Shown piece by piece: positions 5,545 through 12,173 of a DNA stretch of 14,147 bases. Numbering within the stretch: position 1 is the stretch's first letter; every line of letters begins with the position of its first letter. Below the pieces are notes generated by a model. It ran no database searches. It was not told the DNA's origin and saw only the letters and a program-made list of their open reading frames with translations. This stretch comes from Candidatus Bipolaricaulota bacterium (GTDB taxonomy: Bacteria; Bipolaricaulota; Bipolaricaulia; UBA7950; UBA9294). A program made the position numbers and the translations under genes. The DNA is taken from contig CP070725.1 of assembly GCA_020350845.1 (NCBI GenBank), positions 304,473 to 318,619 on the forward strand, written 5' to 3'.

Positions 5545-6336
5545 TCAGCCTCCTGCAGCCGCATGAACGGCGGCCGCTCCGGAGAGATGCTGGGAGATCC
5601 TCGGCGAGCCGTGGTAGGTCACCTTCGCCGCTCCGGAGGCGCGGATGTCGAGGCTCTCCGTCGCCCAAACCGCGACCTTCCCCGATCCCGAGAGGTGGAT
5701 CGCCGCTTCGCGAGTCTCCAGGGTCGCTGCCCGCACGGAGGCCGCGCCGCTGGCCTTCACGCGGAACTCGTCGGCCGTTCCCGCCGCCTCGACGGCACCA
5801 CCCCCGCTGATCGTCAGGGAAGCACGTGACGCATGCATCTTCCCGACACGGATCCGCCCGCTTCCGGAGAGCTTGACGTCGACCTTGGTCGCTTCGATGC
5901 TTGCCAGATCCAGTTTCGCGGCCCCGCTCGACGAGAACCGAAAGCGCTCTGCCTCAATCCGTTCGAGCGCCGCTTGCGCCGCCCCGCTGACCGAGATCTC
6001 CATCGCCGGGGACGCCAACGGCTCCGCGACGAAAGAACATGCCCCACTGACGCGGATCGCTTTCAGCCTCGGCGCCGTGACGCGAATCTCCGGTGATCGC
6101 GTGCGATGCCGGTAGAGGTGCCACGCGAAACAGATCCTCGGCCGCTGACGGATGACCAATCTGCCGCCGTTCGCTTCGGTGATCACACGTCGAACCACAT
6201 CCGGCCGCCCGTGCACCACGACGGAGTACTCCCCGCCTTGGCGCAGCGTCAGACGGCCGATCCCGTGGATCTCGATCTTCTCGAATCCGGAGATCTGCCG
6301 CTCCTCAGCGATGCGATCGTCCCGCGTTCCCGTCAT
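5545..6336 (-). CDS. GIN-domain (DUF2807-like) beta-repeat protein
   Basis: 263 residues. It resembles the putative auto-transporter adhesin head (GIN/DUF2807) family: an N-terminal FEKIEIHGIGRLTLRQGGEY stretch followed by repeated strands. Nine turns carry a Ser-Gly pair, at residues 97, 117, 137, 157, 177, 196, 216, 234 and 252 (for example VSGAAQA, LSGSGRI, ISGGGAV, LSGSGKV, LSGAAAV). A period close to 20 residues points to a right-handed beta-helix. No signal peptide or membrane helix is visible at the chosen ATG, although most relatives are exported; the product may be cytoplasmic or use an atypical export route. AGAGGGG lies about 6 bases before the ATG. It has its own promoter at 6387-6415. 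Function in this family is not established. Confidence 0.82.
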   Translation of the reverse strand: MTGTRDDRIAEERQISGFEKIEIHGIGRLTLRQGGEYSVVVHGRPDVVRRVITEANGGRLVIRQRPRICFAWHLYRHRTRSPEIRVTAPRLKAIRVSGACSFVAEPLASPAMEISVSGAAQAALERIEAERFRFSSSGAAKLDLASIEATKVDVKLSGSGRIRVGKMHASRASLTISGGGAVEAAGTADEFRVKASGAASVRAATLETREAAIHLSGSGKVAVWATESLDIRASGAAKVTYHGSPRISQHLSGAAAVHAAAGG

Positions 6337-6386
6337 TTCACCCCTCTCGTCCTCCGCCGTGCACGATGAGACACGGCAGCGATCGG

Positions 6387-6415
6387 ATAGTAACAGTGTT
6401 ATGTTCTCCGGTCAA
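6387..6415 (-). promoter_or_regulatory. Sigma-70 promoter for the GIN-protein gene
   Basis: -35 TTGACC at 6410-6415 and -10 TACTAT at 6387-6392 on the minus strand, spacer 17. The transcript would start near 6380, leaving an untranslated leader of about 44 bases with a purine-rich ribosome-binding site. It is among the best promoter matches in the window. Confidence 0.65.
6391..6401. promoter_or_regulatory. Palindromic operator candidate inside the promoter spacer
   Basis: TAACAGTGTTA is a perfect inverted repeat (TAACA, centre G, TGTTA). It overlaps the -10 end and the spacer of the GIN-gene promoter, an ideal place for a repressor dimer. The surrounding DNA is AT-rich against the GC-rich background. 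The binding protein is unknown. Confidence 0.45.
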
Positions 6416-6537
6416 CCCCACCAGCGTGCGCCTTGAGGTGTAACGTCCCCGTCGCTAGCCTTGCGCAGGACCGGGCTTCGCCGTCTCTTGACGGGCAGGA
6501 GCGGAAGCCCTGGGCAAGGGACCGGGAGGTTTCGCGG

Positions 6538-6888
6538 ATGCAGGATCCCTCGCTTCTCTCGGACGAGGAGCTCCTCGCGCAATGCGACGTGCATCGCTTC
6601 CGCGCGAGCGGCCCCGGCGGGCAGAATGTCAACCGCAGGGAGACTGCCGTCCGCCTTGTGCACCGCCCGACGGGGATCGTCGTCACCTGTCAGGACGAGC
6701 GAAGCCAGCGGCGGAACCGGCAGATCGCCCTGGGACGACTACGCGCCGCCCTCGATGAACGATCGAAGCCGGTCACGCCGAGGATCCCCACCGCGGTCCC
6801 GCGACGCGCCCGGGCAGAGCGTCGTGCGTTCAAGACCGCCCGCGCCTTGCGCAAGAGGCTGCGGCGCAGGCCGTCCGCGGACGACTGA
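6538..6888 (+). CDS. Small GGQ release-factor-like protein (ribosome rescue type)
   Basis: 116 residues carrying only the catalytic RF-1 domain of peptide chain release factors. RASGPGGQNVNRRETAVRL at 22-40 holds the GGQ (27-29) that enters the peptidyl transferase centre and releases the peptide from tRNA. GIVVTCQDERSQRRNRQIAL completes the domain. There is no codon-recognition domain, and the tail (about 84-111: RRARAERRAFKTARALRKRL) is strongly basic, as in ArfB/YaeJ and the mitochondrial C12orf65/MTRFR proteins, where the tail enters the empty mRNA channel. The likely role is freeing stalled ribosomes or nascent chains. ATG 6538 follows GGGAGG with 8 bases between; an earlier ATG at 6433 adds sequence outside the family. 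It converges with the ATPase gene, leaving 13 bases. Confidence 0.88.
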   Translation: MQDPSLLSDEELLAQCDVHRFRASGPGGQNVNRRETAVRLVHRPTGIVVTCQDERSQRRNRQIALGRLRAALDERSKPVTPRIPTAVPRRARAERRAFKTARALRKRLRRRPSADD

Positions 6889-6901
6889 CTTCGCTGCGAT
6901 G

Positions 6902-7606
6902 CTACTGCTGGCCGCTCTGCGTTCGATCGCCTGCAATGCGCCCATCGACAAGGGTGATCAGACGCCTCACGCGGTCGAGGAGGCGCGTGTCGTGGGTCGC
7001 GAAGAAGAACGTCGCGCCCTTGCGCTCGTTCAGCCCGCGCATGAGGTCGATCAGGTCGAGGCTCGTCGCCGTGTCCAGGTTCGCCGTCGGCTCGTCGGCA
7101 AGGACGATCGACGGGGTGCTGACCACCGCCCGCGCAATCGCGACACGTTGCTGTTCCCCACCGGAGATCCTGCTGGGGTACTGGTCGGCGTACTGCTCGA
7201 TCCCGAGTTCGGCGAGGATCGCACGCGCGCGCTCCTCTCGCTCCCTGCGGACGACCCCCTGAAGCTCGAGGACGAACGCCGTGTTCTCGAGGACGGTGAG
7301 CACGGGAATGAGGTTGTATGCCTGGAAGACGAACCCGATGCTCGTCAACCGAAGACGTGCAAGACGGTCCTTGCCCAGCCCCGACATCGGGGCCCCTTGG
7401 AGGAAGATCTCCCCCGAGGTCGGTCGATCGAGGCCGCCCAGTAGATGAAGCAGGGTCGACTTCCCGGACCCGGATGGACCTGCCACCGCAGTGAACTCTC
7501 CGGTGTGAAGCTCCATGCTCACACCGCGAAGCGCCGGGGTCTCGATCGTCTCGGTGACATAAGTCTTCTGCAGATCCTGTGTCCGCATCAACGGGTTACT
7601 CGACAT
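6902..7606 (-). CDS. ABC transporter ATP-binding protein, LolD/MacB type
   Basis: 234 residues, the nucleotide-binding subunit of a type VII (MacB/LolCDE-like) ABC system. Walker A GPSGSGKST at 43-51, Q-loop Q95 in VFQAYNLIPVLTVLEN (typical of this subfamily), signature ISGGEQQRVAIARA at 147-160, Walker B IVLADEP with catalytic E172, and switch H205 in FATHD. The signature reads SGGEQ, a common LolD/MacB variant. ATP hydrolysis would drive movement of the two FtsX-type permeases encoded upstream. Its ATG overlaps the end of the second permease gene by 11 bases, with GGAGG 9 bases before it. It is the last gene of the TetR-headed operon and stays intact although the preceding permease gene is broken. 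Confidence 0.94.
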   Translation of the reverse strand: MSSNPLMRTQDLQKTYVTETIETPALRGVSMELHTGEFTAVAGPSGSGKSTLLHLLGGLDRPTSGEIFLQGAPMSGLGKDRLARLRLTSIGFVFQAYNLIPVLTVLENTAFVLELQGVVRREREERARAILAELGIEQYADQYPSRISGGEQQRVAIARAVVSTPSIVLADEPTANLDTATSLDLIDLMRGLNERKGATFFFATHDTRLLDRVRRLITLVDGRIAGDRTQSGQQ

Positions 7607-8456
7607 ATCTCATGGCCTCCATCGGCTCCAGCTTCGAAGCTCTCCGTGCGGGCATCCAGGCCGCGAGCATCGCCACAACGGCCATTGCCCCTGCCGAGAG
7701 GAGCACCTGCTTCGCGGTAATGCTCATGTGAAGCACGGGCGGAATCCCGATCTCCCGCATGTAGGCAGCCATCTGGCCCCACAGCGGGATCCCGCCGAAC
7801 GCCTCGACAACGAGGACGACTCCCACGCCGACCACGGCCCCGTAGACTGCGCCGGCCGCAGTGATGATCCCGGCTTCCGCGAGAACCATCCCCATCACGC
7901 GCAGCCGCGAGGCTCCGAGCGCGAGGATCAGCCCGATCTCCCGGGTGCGTTCCATCACCGACAGGTAGAGGGTGTTCACCACGACCAGCGCGCCAAGGCC
8001 GAAGAACACGGCCGCCATGATCGAGAGCATCGGGACGAGAATCCTCAAGTACCCGTCCATCACCGGTAGCAGTTCCAGCCAGTCCTGGACCACGAGACCC
8101 GCGGGCAGGACGGCGCGTAGGGCCTCGGCCTTCTGCTCCATGAGGTCGGCATCCTGCGGGCCGGCGACTCCGTCGATACGGATCACGATGGCGGTCGCGG
8201 CGGCCTCGCTCCGCGCGAGTCGACGAGCCGTAGCCAGACTGCCGTAGACGAATGTGCGGCCGATCGTCGCTTCGGGAGCCCTGAGGATCCCTGCGATCGG
8301 TGCGCGGATCGCGCCGAGACTCGCCGCCGGATGGGCGCCGAGCAGGACCATATCGTCGCCGACATCCAGGTCGAGCAACTCCGCCAGCTCCTCTCCCACA
8401 AGGACGCCTGCGCTGTCACTGGTCAGGAACTCTCCCGCGACGATTCGATCGGCCAT
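7596..8456 (-). CDS. C-terminal part of the second permease (FtsX domain)
   Basis: 286 residues from the first ATG after the TAG. It holds the second half of the periplasmic domain, then the FtsX domain: helices at about 138-160, 186-216 and 250-268. Family signatures are MERTREIGLILALGAS between helices and the C-terminal PARRASKLEPMEAMRYVE that contacts the ATPase. No Shine-Dalgarno precedes ATG 8456, so efficient independent translation is doubtful; reinitiation after the TAG 18 bases upstream is possible. Without the N-terminal helix the periplasmic domain would start in the cytoplasm, so a working product from this piece alone is unlikely. The 3' end overlaps the ATPase gene by 11 bases. 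Confidence 0.8.
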   Translation of the reverse strand: MADRIVAGEFLTSDSAGVLVGEELAELLDLDVGDDMVLLGAHPAASLGAIRAPIAGILRAPEATIGRTFVYGSLATARRLARSEAAATAIVIRIDGVAGPQDADLMEQKAEALRAVLPAGLVVQDWLELLPVMDGYLRILVPMLSIMAAVFFGLGALVVVNTLYLSVMERTREIGLILALGASRLRVMGMVLAEAGIITAAGAVYGAVVGVGVVLVVEAFGGIPLWGQMAAYMREIGIPPVLHMSITAKQVLLSAGAMAVVAMLAAWMPARRASKLEPMEAMRYVE

Positions 8457-8474
8457 GTTGCTGATCGGGCCGAT

Positions 8475-8477
8475 CTA
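8475..8477 (-). other. In-frame amber codon splitting the permease gene
   Basis: TAG on the minus strand (CTA on plus). The frame is identical before and after it (8477 to 8456 is 21 bases), and similarity to the sister permease continues straight across. The following bases, ATCGGC, show no obvious read-through signal. Confidence 0.85.
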
Positions 8478-8831
8478 CTCGGGCACGACGCCGCGGACGA
8501 GCACCGTTCGGGTTCGGTCGCCAACGCTGGCCAGCGCCGGCAGGTCGAGCCGCACCGTCGACCACTCGATCCCGTCCAGCGAAGCCAGTGCAGCCAGAGC
8601 ATCCGCGGGATCGTTCATCAGCGGCTGCGCCGATCCGGTGGCGCGTGTCGCCTCCGCACGAATCTGCATGTGCCCCGTATCGAACCGGGTCGATGACTCG
8701 AACATGTCCTGCACCATGCTGTTGATGAACCCGAACATGACGATCAGGAAGTAGATCGGGATCAGCACGGCGAGCAGCGTGAGGATGGTCCTTCGCCGAT
8801 TGCGCATCATGTGGCGAATCGCGGCCTTCAC
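8475..8831 (-). CDS. N-terminal part of the second permease, truncated by TAG
   Basis: 118 residues beginning at GTG 8831, whose GTGA overlaps the stop of the LolA-like gene. It contains a basic N-terminus (MRNRRRTIL), the first membrane helix (about 17-37: LTLLAVLIPIYFLIVMFGFI) and the first half of the MacB-like periplasmic domain up to VLVRGVVPE. Translation would then stop at 8475-8477. Alone it lacks the transport helices and the ATPase contact, so it can only work if the stop is read through or if both pieces assemble. Confidence 0.8.
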   Translation of the reverse strand: MKAAIRHMMRNRRRTILTLLAVLIPIYFLIVMFGFINSMVQDMFESSTRFDTGHMQIRAEATRATGSAQPLMNDPADALAALASLDGIEWSTVRLDLPALASVGDRTRTVLVRGVVPE

Positions 8832-9592
8832 GGATCCTCACCCCACGTTCCGAAGGTGTCCAGGCTGAAGAACCCCGCTTCGAGCTCGATGTCGAACTCC
8901 GCGAGCTCGATCTGCTGGAGCGTACGGTCGCCGAAGCGGTCCTCGATGACGATCGTGGTGGCGAACTTGCGATCTCCCGTCTCGACGACGTCGGAGAAGA
9001 AAGCGGTCTGCAGCACGTCACCGCGCTGGTCGTAGTAGGTCAGGCGCTCCATCACGTAGTCAGCGGTGACCCGGATCTCCAATCTGCCATACACCACGGG
9101 GGCATCCAGATGCGGGATGAGCGTCAGGAAGAAGCCATCCTCTATGACATCGACACTCGCATCGTAGTCATCGGACAGGGTTCCGTGGGACAGGTCGTCC
9201 AACGAGGGACCGCTCCCGAACAGGGCGTCGCCGATCGCCATCGCGGGGAGCTTGATCGGGCCGACGGCGGGCGAGTAGTACCACAGCTCGTCGGCCTGCT
9301 GGAGATAGCCCGAATTGAGGTCGATCTCGGGCTCAAGCACGCGGATGAGGGCGAGATCTTCGCCGAGTGTCCAGACCTCAAGCGCGTGGCGCTTGGTCGC
9401 TCCACCGAGGCTGATCTCGAGCCTGACGATCCCGTGGAAGCTGTCTCCGCGCCACGCGGAGTTGACGCGATCCAGAACCGCCTCGGCATCCAGGGCACCG
9501 TCTTCGGCGATGGCAGAGAACGCGAGCAGCAGGACCGCGAAGAGCGTTGCCGGAAGCGCCAGTCGTCTCATGAGGTTCATCTTCTTGGGCAT
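8828..9592 (-). CDS. LolA-fold periplasmic protein (outer membrane lipoprotein-sorting protein family)
   Basis: 254 residues. The start region MPKKMNLMRRLALPATLFAVLLLAFSAIAEDG is a classical signal peptide, with probable cleavage after AIA (residue 29). No lipobox cysteine is present, so the mature protein should be a soluble periplasmic carrier. The remainder looks like the COG2834 family, an 11-strand open barrel that shields lipid or lipoprotein acyl chains: YLQQADELWYYSPAVGPIKL and FGSGPSLDDLSHGTLSDDYD are typical. It sits between the two permease genes, 4 bases after the first and overlapping the second by 4. It may accept a lipid substrate from the transporter, as LolA does from LolCDE, though these proteins often accompany other exporters too. 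Confidence 0.85.
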   Translation of the reverse strand: MPKKMNLMRRLALPATLFAVLLLAFSAIAEDGALDAEAVLDRVNSAWRGDSFHGIVRLEISLGGATKRHALEVWTLGEDLALIRVLEPEIDLNSGYLQQADELWYYSPAVGPIKLPAMAIGDALFGSGPSLDDLSHGTLSDDYDASVDVIEDGFFLTLIPHLDAPVVYGRLEIRVTADYVMERLTYYDQRGDVLQTAFFSDVVETGDRKFATTIVIEDRFGDRTLQQIELAEFDIELEAGFFSLDTFGTWGEDP

Positions 9593-9596
9593 CGCT

Positions 9597-10817
9597 CTAC
9601 CCCTCTCGGATCGCCGCGACCGGCTCGAGCCGATTGACCCGTCGCGCCGGATACCACGCGGCCACGAGGGCGGTGAACACTACCACGCTGAGCGCGGCGA
9701 CCCAGTACCACCCCGATGTCGACGCGTAGACGACTCTCGGGACACCGAGGGAGCCGACCATGTCCGTGAGCACGGAGATGTCCCAGCCGTTCCGGCTGAG
9801 GTACAGAAGCCCCCCATACCCCAGACCGCCACCCGCGACGAATCCGATGGCGGCCGCGAACGTCGACTCCAGCAGCACCATCCGGGCGAGGAGCTTGCGG
9901 CTCATGCCGACCGCGGTCATGACGCCGAACTCCCGGGTCCTCTCGAGAACCGAGTAGAACGCGGTGTTCGCGACGCCGAAGCCCGCCATCAGACTGATCA
10001 TGATCACAAACGGGATCATCTTGAGCGTCGCGCCAGAGATCATGAAGCGCGCGAACGGATTGAGGTCGAAGAAGTCCGCCACGGTGACGCCCTCGTGATC
10101 CGCGAGGATCTGTCTCGCCTCTTCGACGGCGCGACGGTCGGAGCCCCCCTTCGGCAGAGCGATCGCGAGGGCGGTCGCTCCTTCGACGCCCGTCAGGGAT
10201 CGAACGTCGTCGATCGACGCCATCGCCGTCTGCTCCAAGTCGAAGCTCGGTGAGTGGAAGAGCCCGGCGACGACGAACGCCCGCGAGTCGGTACCCTCCG
10301 CCCCGATCGCCAGGACAACGACTCGCTCGCCGACGCGAATGTCCAGATCCTCGGCGAGCGTGGTCGGCAGCAGGATCTGACCCGCGGCGTCGAGATAGCG
10401 TCCCTCGACAACGAGTCGATCGAGACGGGTCACTTTCGGCTCCCTCGTGGGATCGATCCCGCGCAGCATCACTCCGTCGGTGCCATAGGCGCTGCGGAGC
10501 ATCCCGAACGTCTCCATCCGCGGCGCAATCCCGGCGGTTCGCATCTTCGCAAGCGCGGCCGTGGCGGCGGCAACCTGCTCCGAGGACATCGCGTTCTCCG
10601 GGATCGGATCGTCCGCGTAGAGAGCCGACCTCACCTGGAAGTTCCCCTGGTTCCATTCGACCTGTGTCGCCGTCAGCGAGCCGACCATGCCGTCGGTGAG
10701 CCCGAACAGCACGAGGATCACCAGACTCCCCACGGCCACGGTGGCAATCATCAGGATCGTGCGCTGCTTGTGGCGCCACAGGTTGCGCCACGCCATCCTC
10801 GCTGTGGTCAGCTTCAT
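9597..10817 (-). CDS. FtsX/LolC-type ABC permease (first permease of the operon)
   Basis: 406 residues with the MacB/LolC layout: N-terminal cytoplasmic stretch ARMAWRNLWRHKQRTI, helix 1 at about 20-41, a periplasmic domain of about 220 residues, then three helices in the C-terminal third. Family marks are AFYSVLERTREFGVMTAVGMS after helix 2 and PARRVNRLEPVAAIREG at the end. These transporters do not carry substrate through the membrane but work on lipids or proteins in the outer leaflet. ATG 10817 has AGGAGG 7 bases upstream and overlaps the TetR stop by 4 bases; a much longer in-frame ORF reaching 11369 is only antisense-like sequence over the TetR gene. The ribosome-binding site of the next gene lies in its last codons. 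Confidence 0.92.
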   Translation of the reverse strand: MKLTTARMAWRNLWRHKQRTILMIATVAVGSLVILVLFGLTDGMVGSLTATQVEWNQGNFQVRSALYADDPIPENAMSSEQVAAATAALAKMRTAGIAPRMETFGMLRSAYGTDGVMLRGIDPTREPKVTRLDRLVVEGRYLDAAGQILLPTTLAEDLDIRVGERVVVLAIGAEGTDSRAFVVAGLFHSPSFDLEQTAMASIDDVRSLTGVEGATALAIALPKGGSDRRAVEEARQILADHEGVTVADFFDLNPFARFMISGATLKMIPFVIMISLMAGFGVANTAFYSVLERTREFGVMTAVGMSRKLLARMVLLESTFAAAIGFVAGGGLGYGGLLYLSRNGWDISVLTDMVGSLGVPRVVYASTSGWYWVAALSVVVFTALVAAWYPARRVNRLEPVAAIREG

Positions 10818-11437
10818 CGCGTCGCCTCCTGCGTCGGGCACGTCAACCCCTCGGCGAGGATCCGCGGGATGAGCGCGAGCATTCTCCGGTAGAGCGGCTC
10901 CGGGACTCGGTCCCGGTTGAGCGGGAGGAGCTTGATCAGCCCGAGGGCATAGACCAGATCCTGAGGATCGCCGTCGACGATCTCTCCGCGTCGCTGGCGA
11001 TCCTCGATCCACGCCGCAAGCGGTGCGAACAGCGCCGCCCCACGTTGCAGCAGCCGCTCGACGTCGACGGAGCGGGCGAGACGAACGAACTCCTCGGGCC
11101 GATCGAGCATCGCCTTGGAGAAAGGATTCGTTTCGATCTCCCGCACGATGGCATGCATCAGCAAGACGAGCGCTTCGCGGACGTCCTCCGTGCGCTCGTA
11201 CGAGGCCTCCGCAAGTCGGCGCATCATCTCCGGCATCTCTTCGAACATGATCTCGGCGTAGAGCTCCTCTTTGCTCGAGAAGAAGAGGTAGAAGCTGCTC
11301 TTCGCGATGCCCACCGGACGGGTCAGGTCCTCGACCGTGGTCTTCGTCAGGCCGTACCGCTCGAAGCACGAACGGCCGGCAGCGAGGAGCTGCTCACGAA
11401 TTCTCTCCCTCTCGTCTGCCGCAAACGCCTTGGGCAT
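10814..11437 (-). CDS. TetR/AcrR-family transcriptional regulator
   Basis: 207 residues. The N-terminal 60 form the DNA-binding domain: RIREQLLAAGRSCFERYGLT, then the helix-turn-helix TTVEDLTRPVGIAKSSFYLF and SKEELYAEI. The C-terminal part is the variable ligand and dimer domain. ATG 11437 follows AAGGA with 5 bases between; a longer in-frame ORF to 11527 would include the promoter. The gene heads the transporter operon, and its ATGA overlap with the first permease means both are made together, so it probably represses its own operon and is released by a transported or toxic lipid-like molecule. The promoter at 11481-11508 and a dyad at 11450-11462 fit such control. Ligand unknown. Confidence 0.93.
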   Translation of the reverse strand: MPKAFAADERERIREQLLAAGRSCFERYGLTKTTVEDLTRPVGIAKSSFYLFFSSKEELYAEIMFEEMPEMMRRLAEASYERTEDVREALVLLMHAIVREIETNPFSKAMLDRPEEFVRLARSVDVERLLQRGAALFAPLAAWIEDRQRRGEIVDGDPQDLVYALGLIKLLPLNRDRVPEPLYRRMLALIPRILAEGLTCPTQEATR

Positions 11438-11449
11438 GTTCGTCCTTCT

Positions 11450-11462
11450 GACTATACGAGTC
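11450..11462. promoter_or_regulatory. Candidate TetR operator in the leader of the transporter operon
   Basis: GACTATACGAGTC has matching outer arms (GACT...AGTC/GAGTC) around a 5-base centre. It lies in the untranslated leader between the promoter and the TetR ATG. The short dyad could bind the regulator, but the inner bases are not symmetrical, so this is tentative. Confidence 0.3.
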
Positions 11463-11480
11463 TTTCCGTCACAGCGACAC

Positions 11481-11508
11481 AGTCTACGCGATTTCCGACC
11501 GATGTCAA
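11481..11508 (-). promoter_or_regulatory. Sigma-70 promoter of the TetR-transporter operon
   Basis: A consensus -35 TTGACA at 11503-11508 and -10 TAGACT at 11481-11486 on the minus strand, 16 bases apart. The start would be near 11474, giving a leader of about 37 bases before ATG 11437. It is the only -35 in the window that I see with a full consensus. Confidence 0.65.
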
Positions 11509-11578
11509 CGGTTGCCGTCTCTCGCACGCCGTCAGCGGGCAGCCACTACCGCTCCTCGTGGACTGCGGTATCATCGAC

Positions 11579-11585
11579 GAGGAGG
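11579..11585 (+). promoter_or_regulatory. Ribosome-binding site that selects a TTG start for the ACT-domain gene
   Basis: GAGGAGG ends 8 bases before TTG 11594. The in-frame GTG at 11585 is too close to it, and GTG 11558 has no such site. This favours TTG as the start. Confidence 0.6.
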
Positions 11586-11593
11586 TGATCGGG

Positions 11594-11968
11594 TTGAAGG
11601 AGTTCTCGTTCCTGATCGGCAACTGCCCCGGCAGCCTTGTGGAGATCGCAGAGGTCCTCGGCGCGGAGCGCGTCAACATCGAAGGGATCGGAGGCGCCAC
11701 CGTTCTCGAGGAGGGCGTCGTCGGCCTCGTGACGGACGATCCCGGCAAGACCCGCAAGGTACTGCGCGAGGCGGAGATCGACTTCGAAGAGCATGAAGCG
11801 CTGGCGATCGATCTGCCGAATCACCCCAGCGAGCTCGCCACGCTGCTGCGACGGCTCGCCGACGAGCGCATCAACGTGCTCTCGTGCTACGCCGCCGTGG
11901 AGCGCAACCGACTCATCCTGACCGTCGACGATGTCGAGTCGACGAAGCGCATCCTACATCTGGAGTAG
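11594..11968 (+). CDS. Tandem ACT-domain protein (amino-acid-sensing type)
   Basis: 124 residues made of two ACT domains and nothing else. The first (about 1-65) reads FSFLIGNCPGSLVEIAEVLG, then VNIEGIGGATVLEEGVVGLVTDD. The second (about 68-124) reads LAIDLPNHPSELATLLRRLA, then INVLSCYAAVERNRLILTVDD. The turn before each first helix (NCPGSL, NHPSEL) is the usual ligand-contact site. Stand-alone ACT proteins bind amino acids or other small ligands and regulate enzymes or transporters; no partner gene is adjacent, so the ligand is unknown. TTG 11594 is the chosen start because of the ribosome-binding site at 11579-11585. It is divergent from the TetR operon and could share control DNA with it, but I found no convincing promoter of its own. 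Confidence 0.85.
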   Translation: MKEFSFLIGNCPGSLVEIAEVLGAERVNIEGIGGATVLEEGVVGLVTDDPGKTRKVLREAEIDFEEHEALAIDLPNHPSELATLLRRLADERINVLSCYAAVERNRLILTVDDVESTKRILHLE

Positions 11969-12103
11969 GTCGCCGGAGAGGCGCCAGAGGAAGTCGAACA
12001 GGCCGTCGTCTCCGTCGGCAGATCCTCCCCACGTAGCCGGGAAGCGCGACGGCAAGCCCGACATCAGCAGGGCGTCCAGATACACCCAGGAGCAGCGGAC
12101 CTC

Positions 12104-12132
12104 TTGACCGGTCGAGCGGCGGGTCGCAGAAT
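12104..12132 (+). promoter_or_regulatory. Possible promoter for the cysteine-rich small protein gene
   Basis: TTGACC at 12104-12109 and CAGAAT at 12127-12132, 17 bases apart. The start would be near 12139, giving a leader of about 35 bases. The remaining part of the 205-base gap after the ACT gene (11969-12103) holds nothing I can assign. Confidence 0.45.
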
Positions 12133-12173
12133 CGATGCGATGTTACGGAATGGAATCGAGAGGAGGGATGCTC

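Larger units (their letters stand above)
7596..8831 (-). pseudogene. Second FtsX/LolC-type permease gene, interrupted by one in-frame TAG
   Basis: Read through the TAG at 8475-8477, this is one 411-residue permease in a single frame: N-terminal helix, periplasmic domain, then three helices. At the break it aligns without gaps to the operon's first permease (RGVVPE-stop-IGPISNMADRIVAGEFL against RGIDPTREPKVTRLDRLVVEGRYL), so only one codon is wrong; CAG or AAG would each need a single base change. No other damage is visible. It may be a recent nonsense mutation, a sequencing error, or rarely a read-through site. The two pieces are also listed separately. Confidence 0.75.

Noticed and set aside
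4426..5566. Long plus-strand ORFs of 247-344 residues over the aldolase, membrane ORF and zinc-ribbon genes
   Set aside because: They are antisense to proteins with recognisable motifs, show low-complexity Arg/Pro/Ser composition and have no good ribosome-binding site.
5477..5668. In-frame extension of the zinc-ribbon protein
   Set aside because: It overlaps the end of the GIN-protein gene on the same strand and spans the promoter; no protein-like features.
8475..8477. General recoding of TAG as an amino acid
   Set aside because: TAG is the normal end of many other genes in the window, and no read-through signal is visible beside this one.
9577..10791. 404-residue minus-strand ORF in another frame of the first permease
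   Set aside because: Its sequence is mostly Arg, Asp and Gly without any domain, and the overlapping frame encodes an unmistakable FtsX permease.
10818..11369. In-frame N-terminal extension of the first permease to 590 residues
   Set aside because: It covers the TetR gene in a different frame and looks random; ATG 10817 has a good ribosome-binding site and matches the family start.
11954..12130. Minus-strand open frame of about 58 codons with protein-like composition between the ACT and cysteine-rich genes
   Set aside because: No start codon with a ribosome-binding site, overlaps the end of the ACT gene, and no family is recognised. It might be a decayed remnant, but the evidence is too thin.
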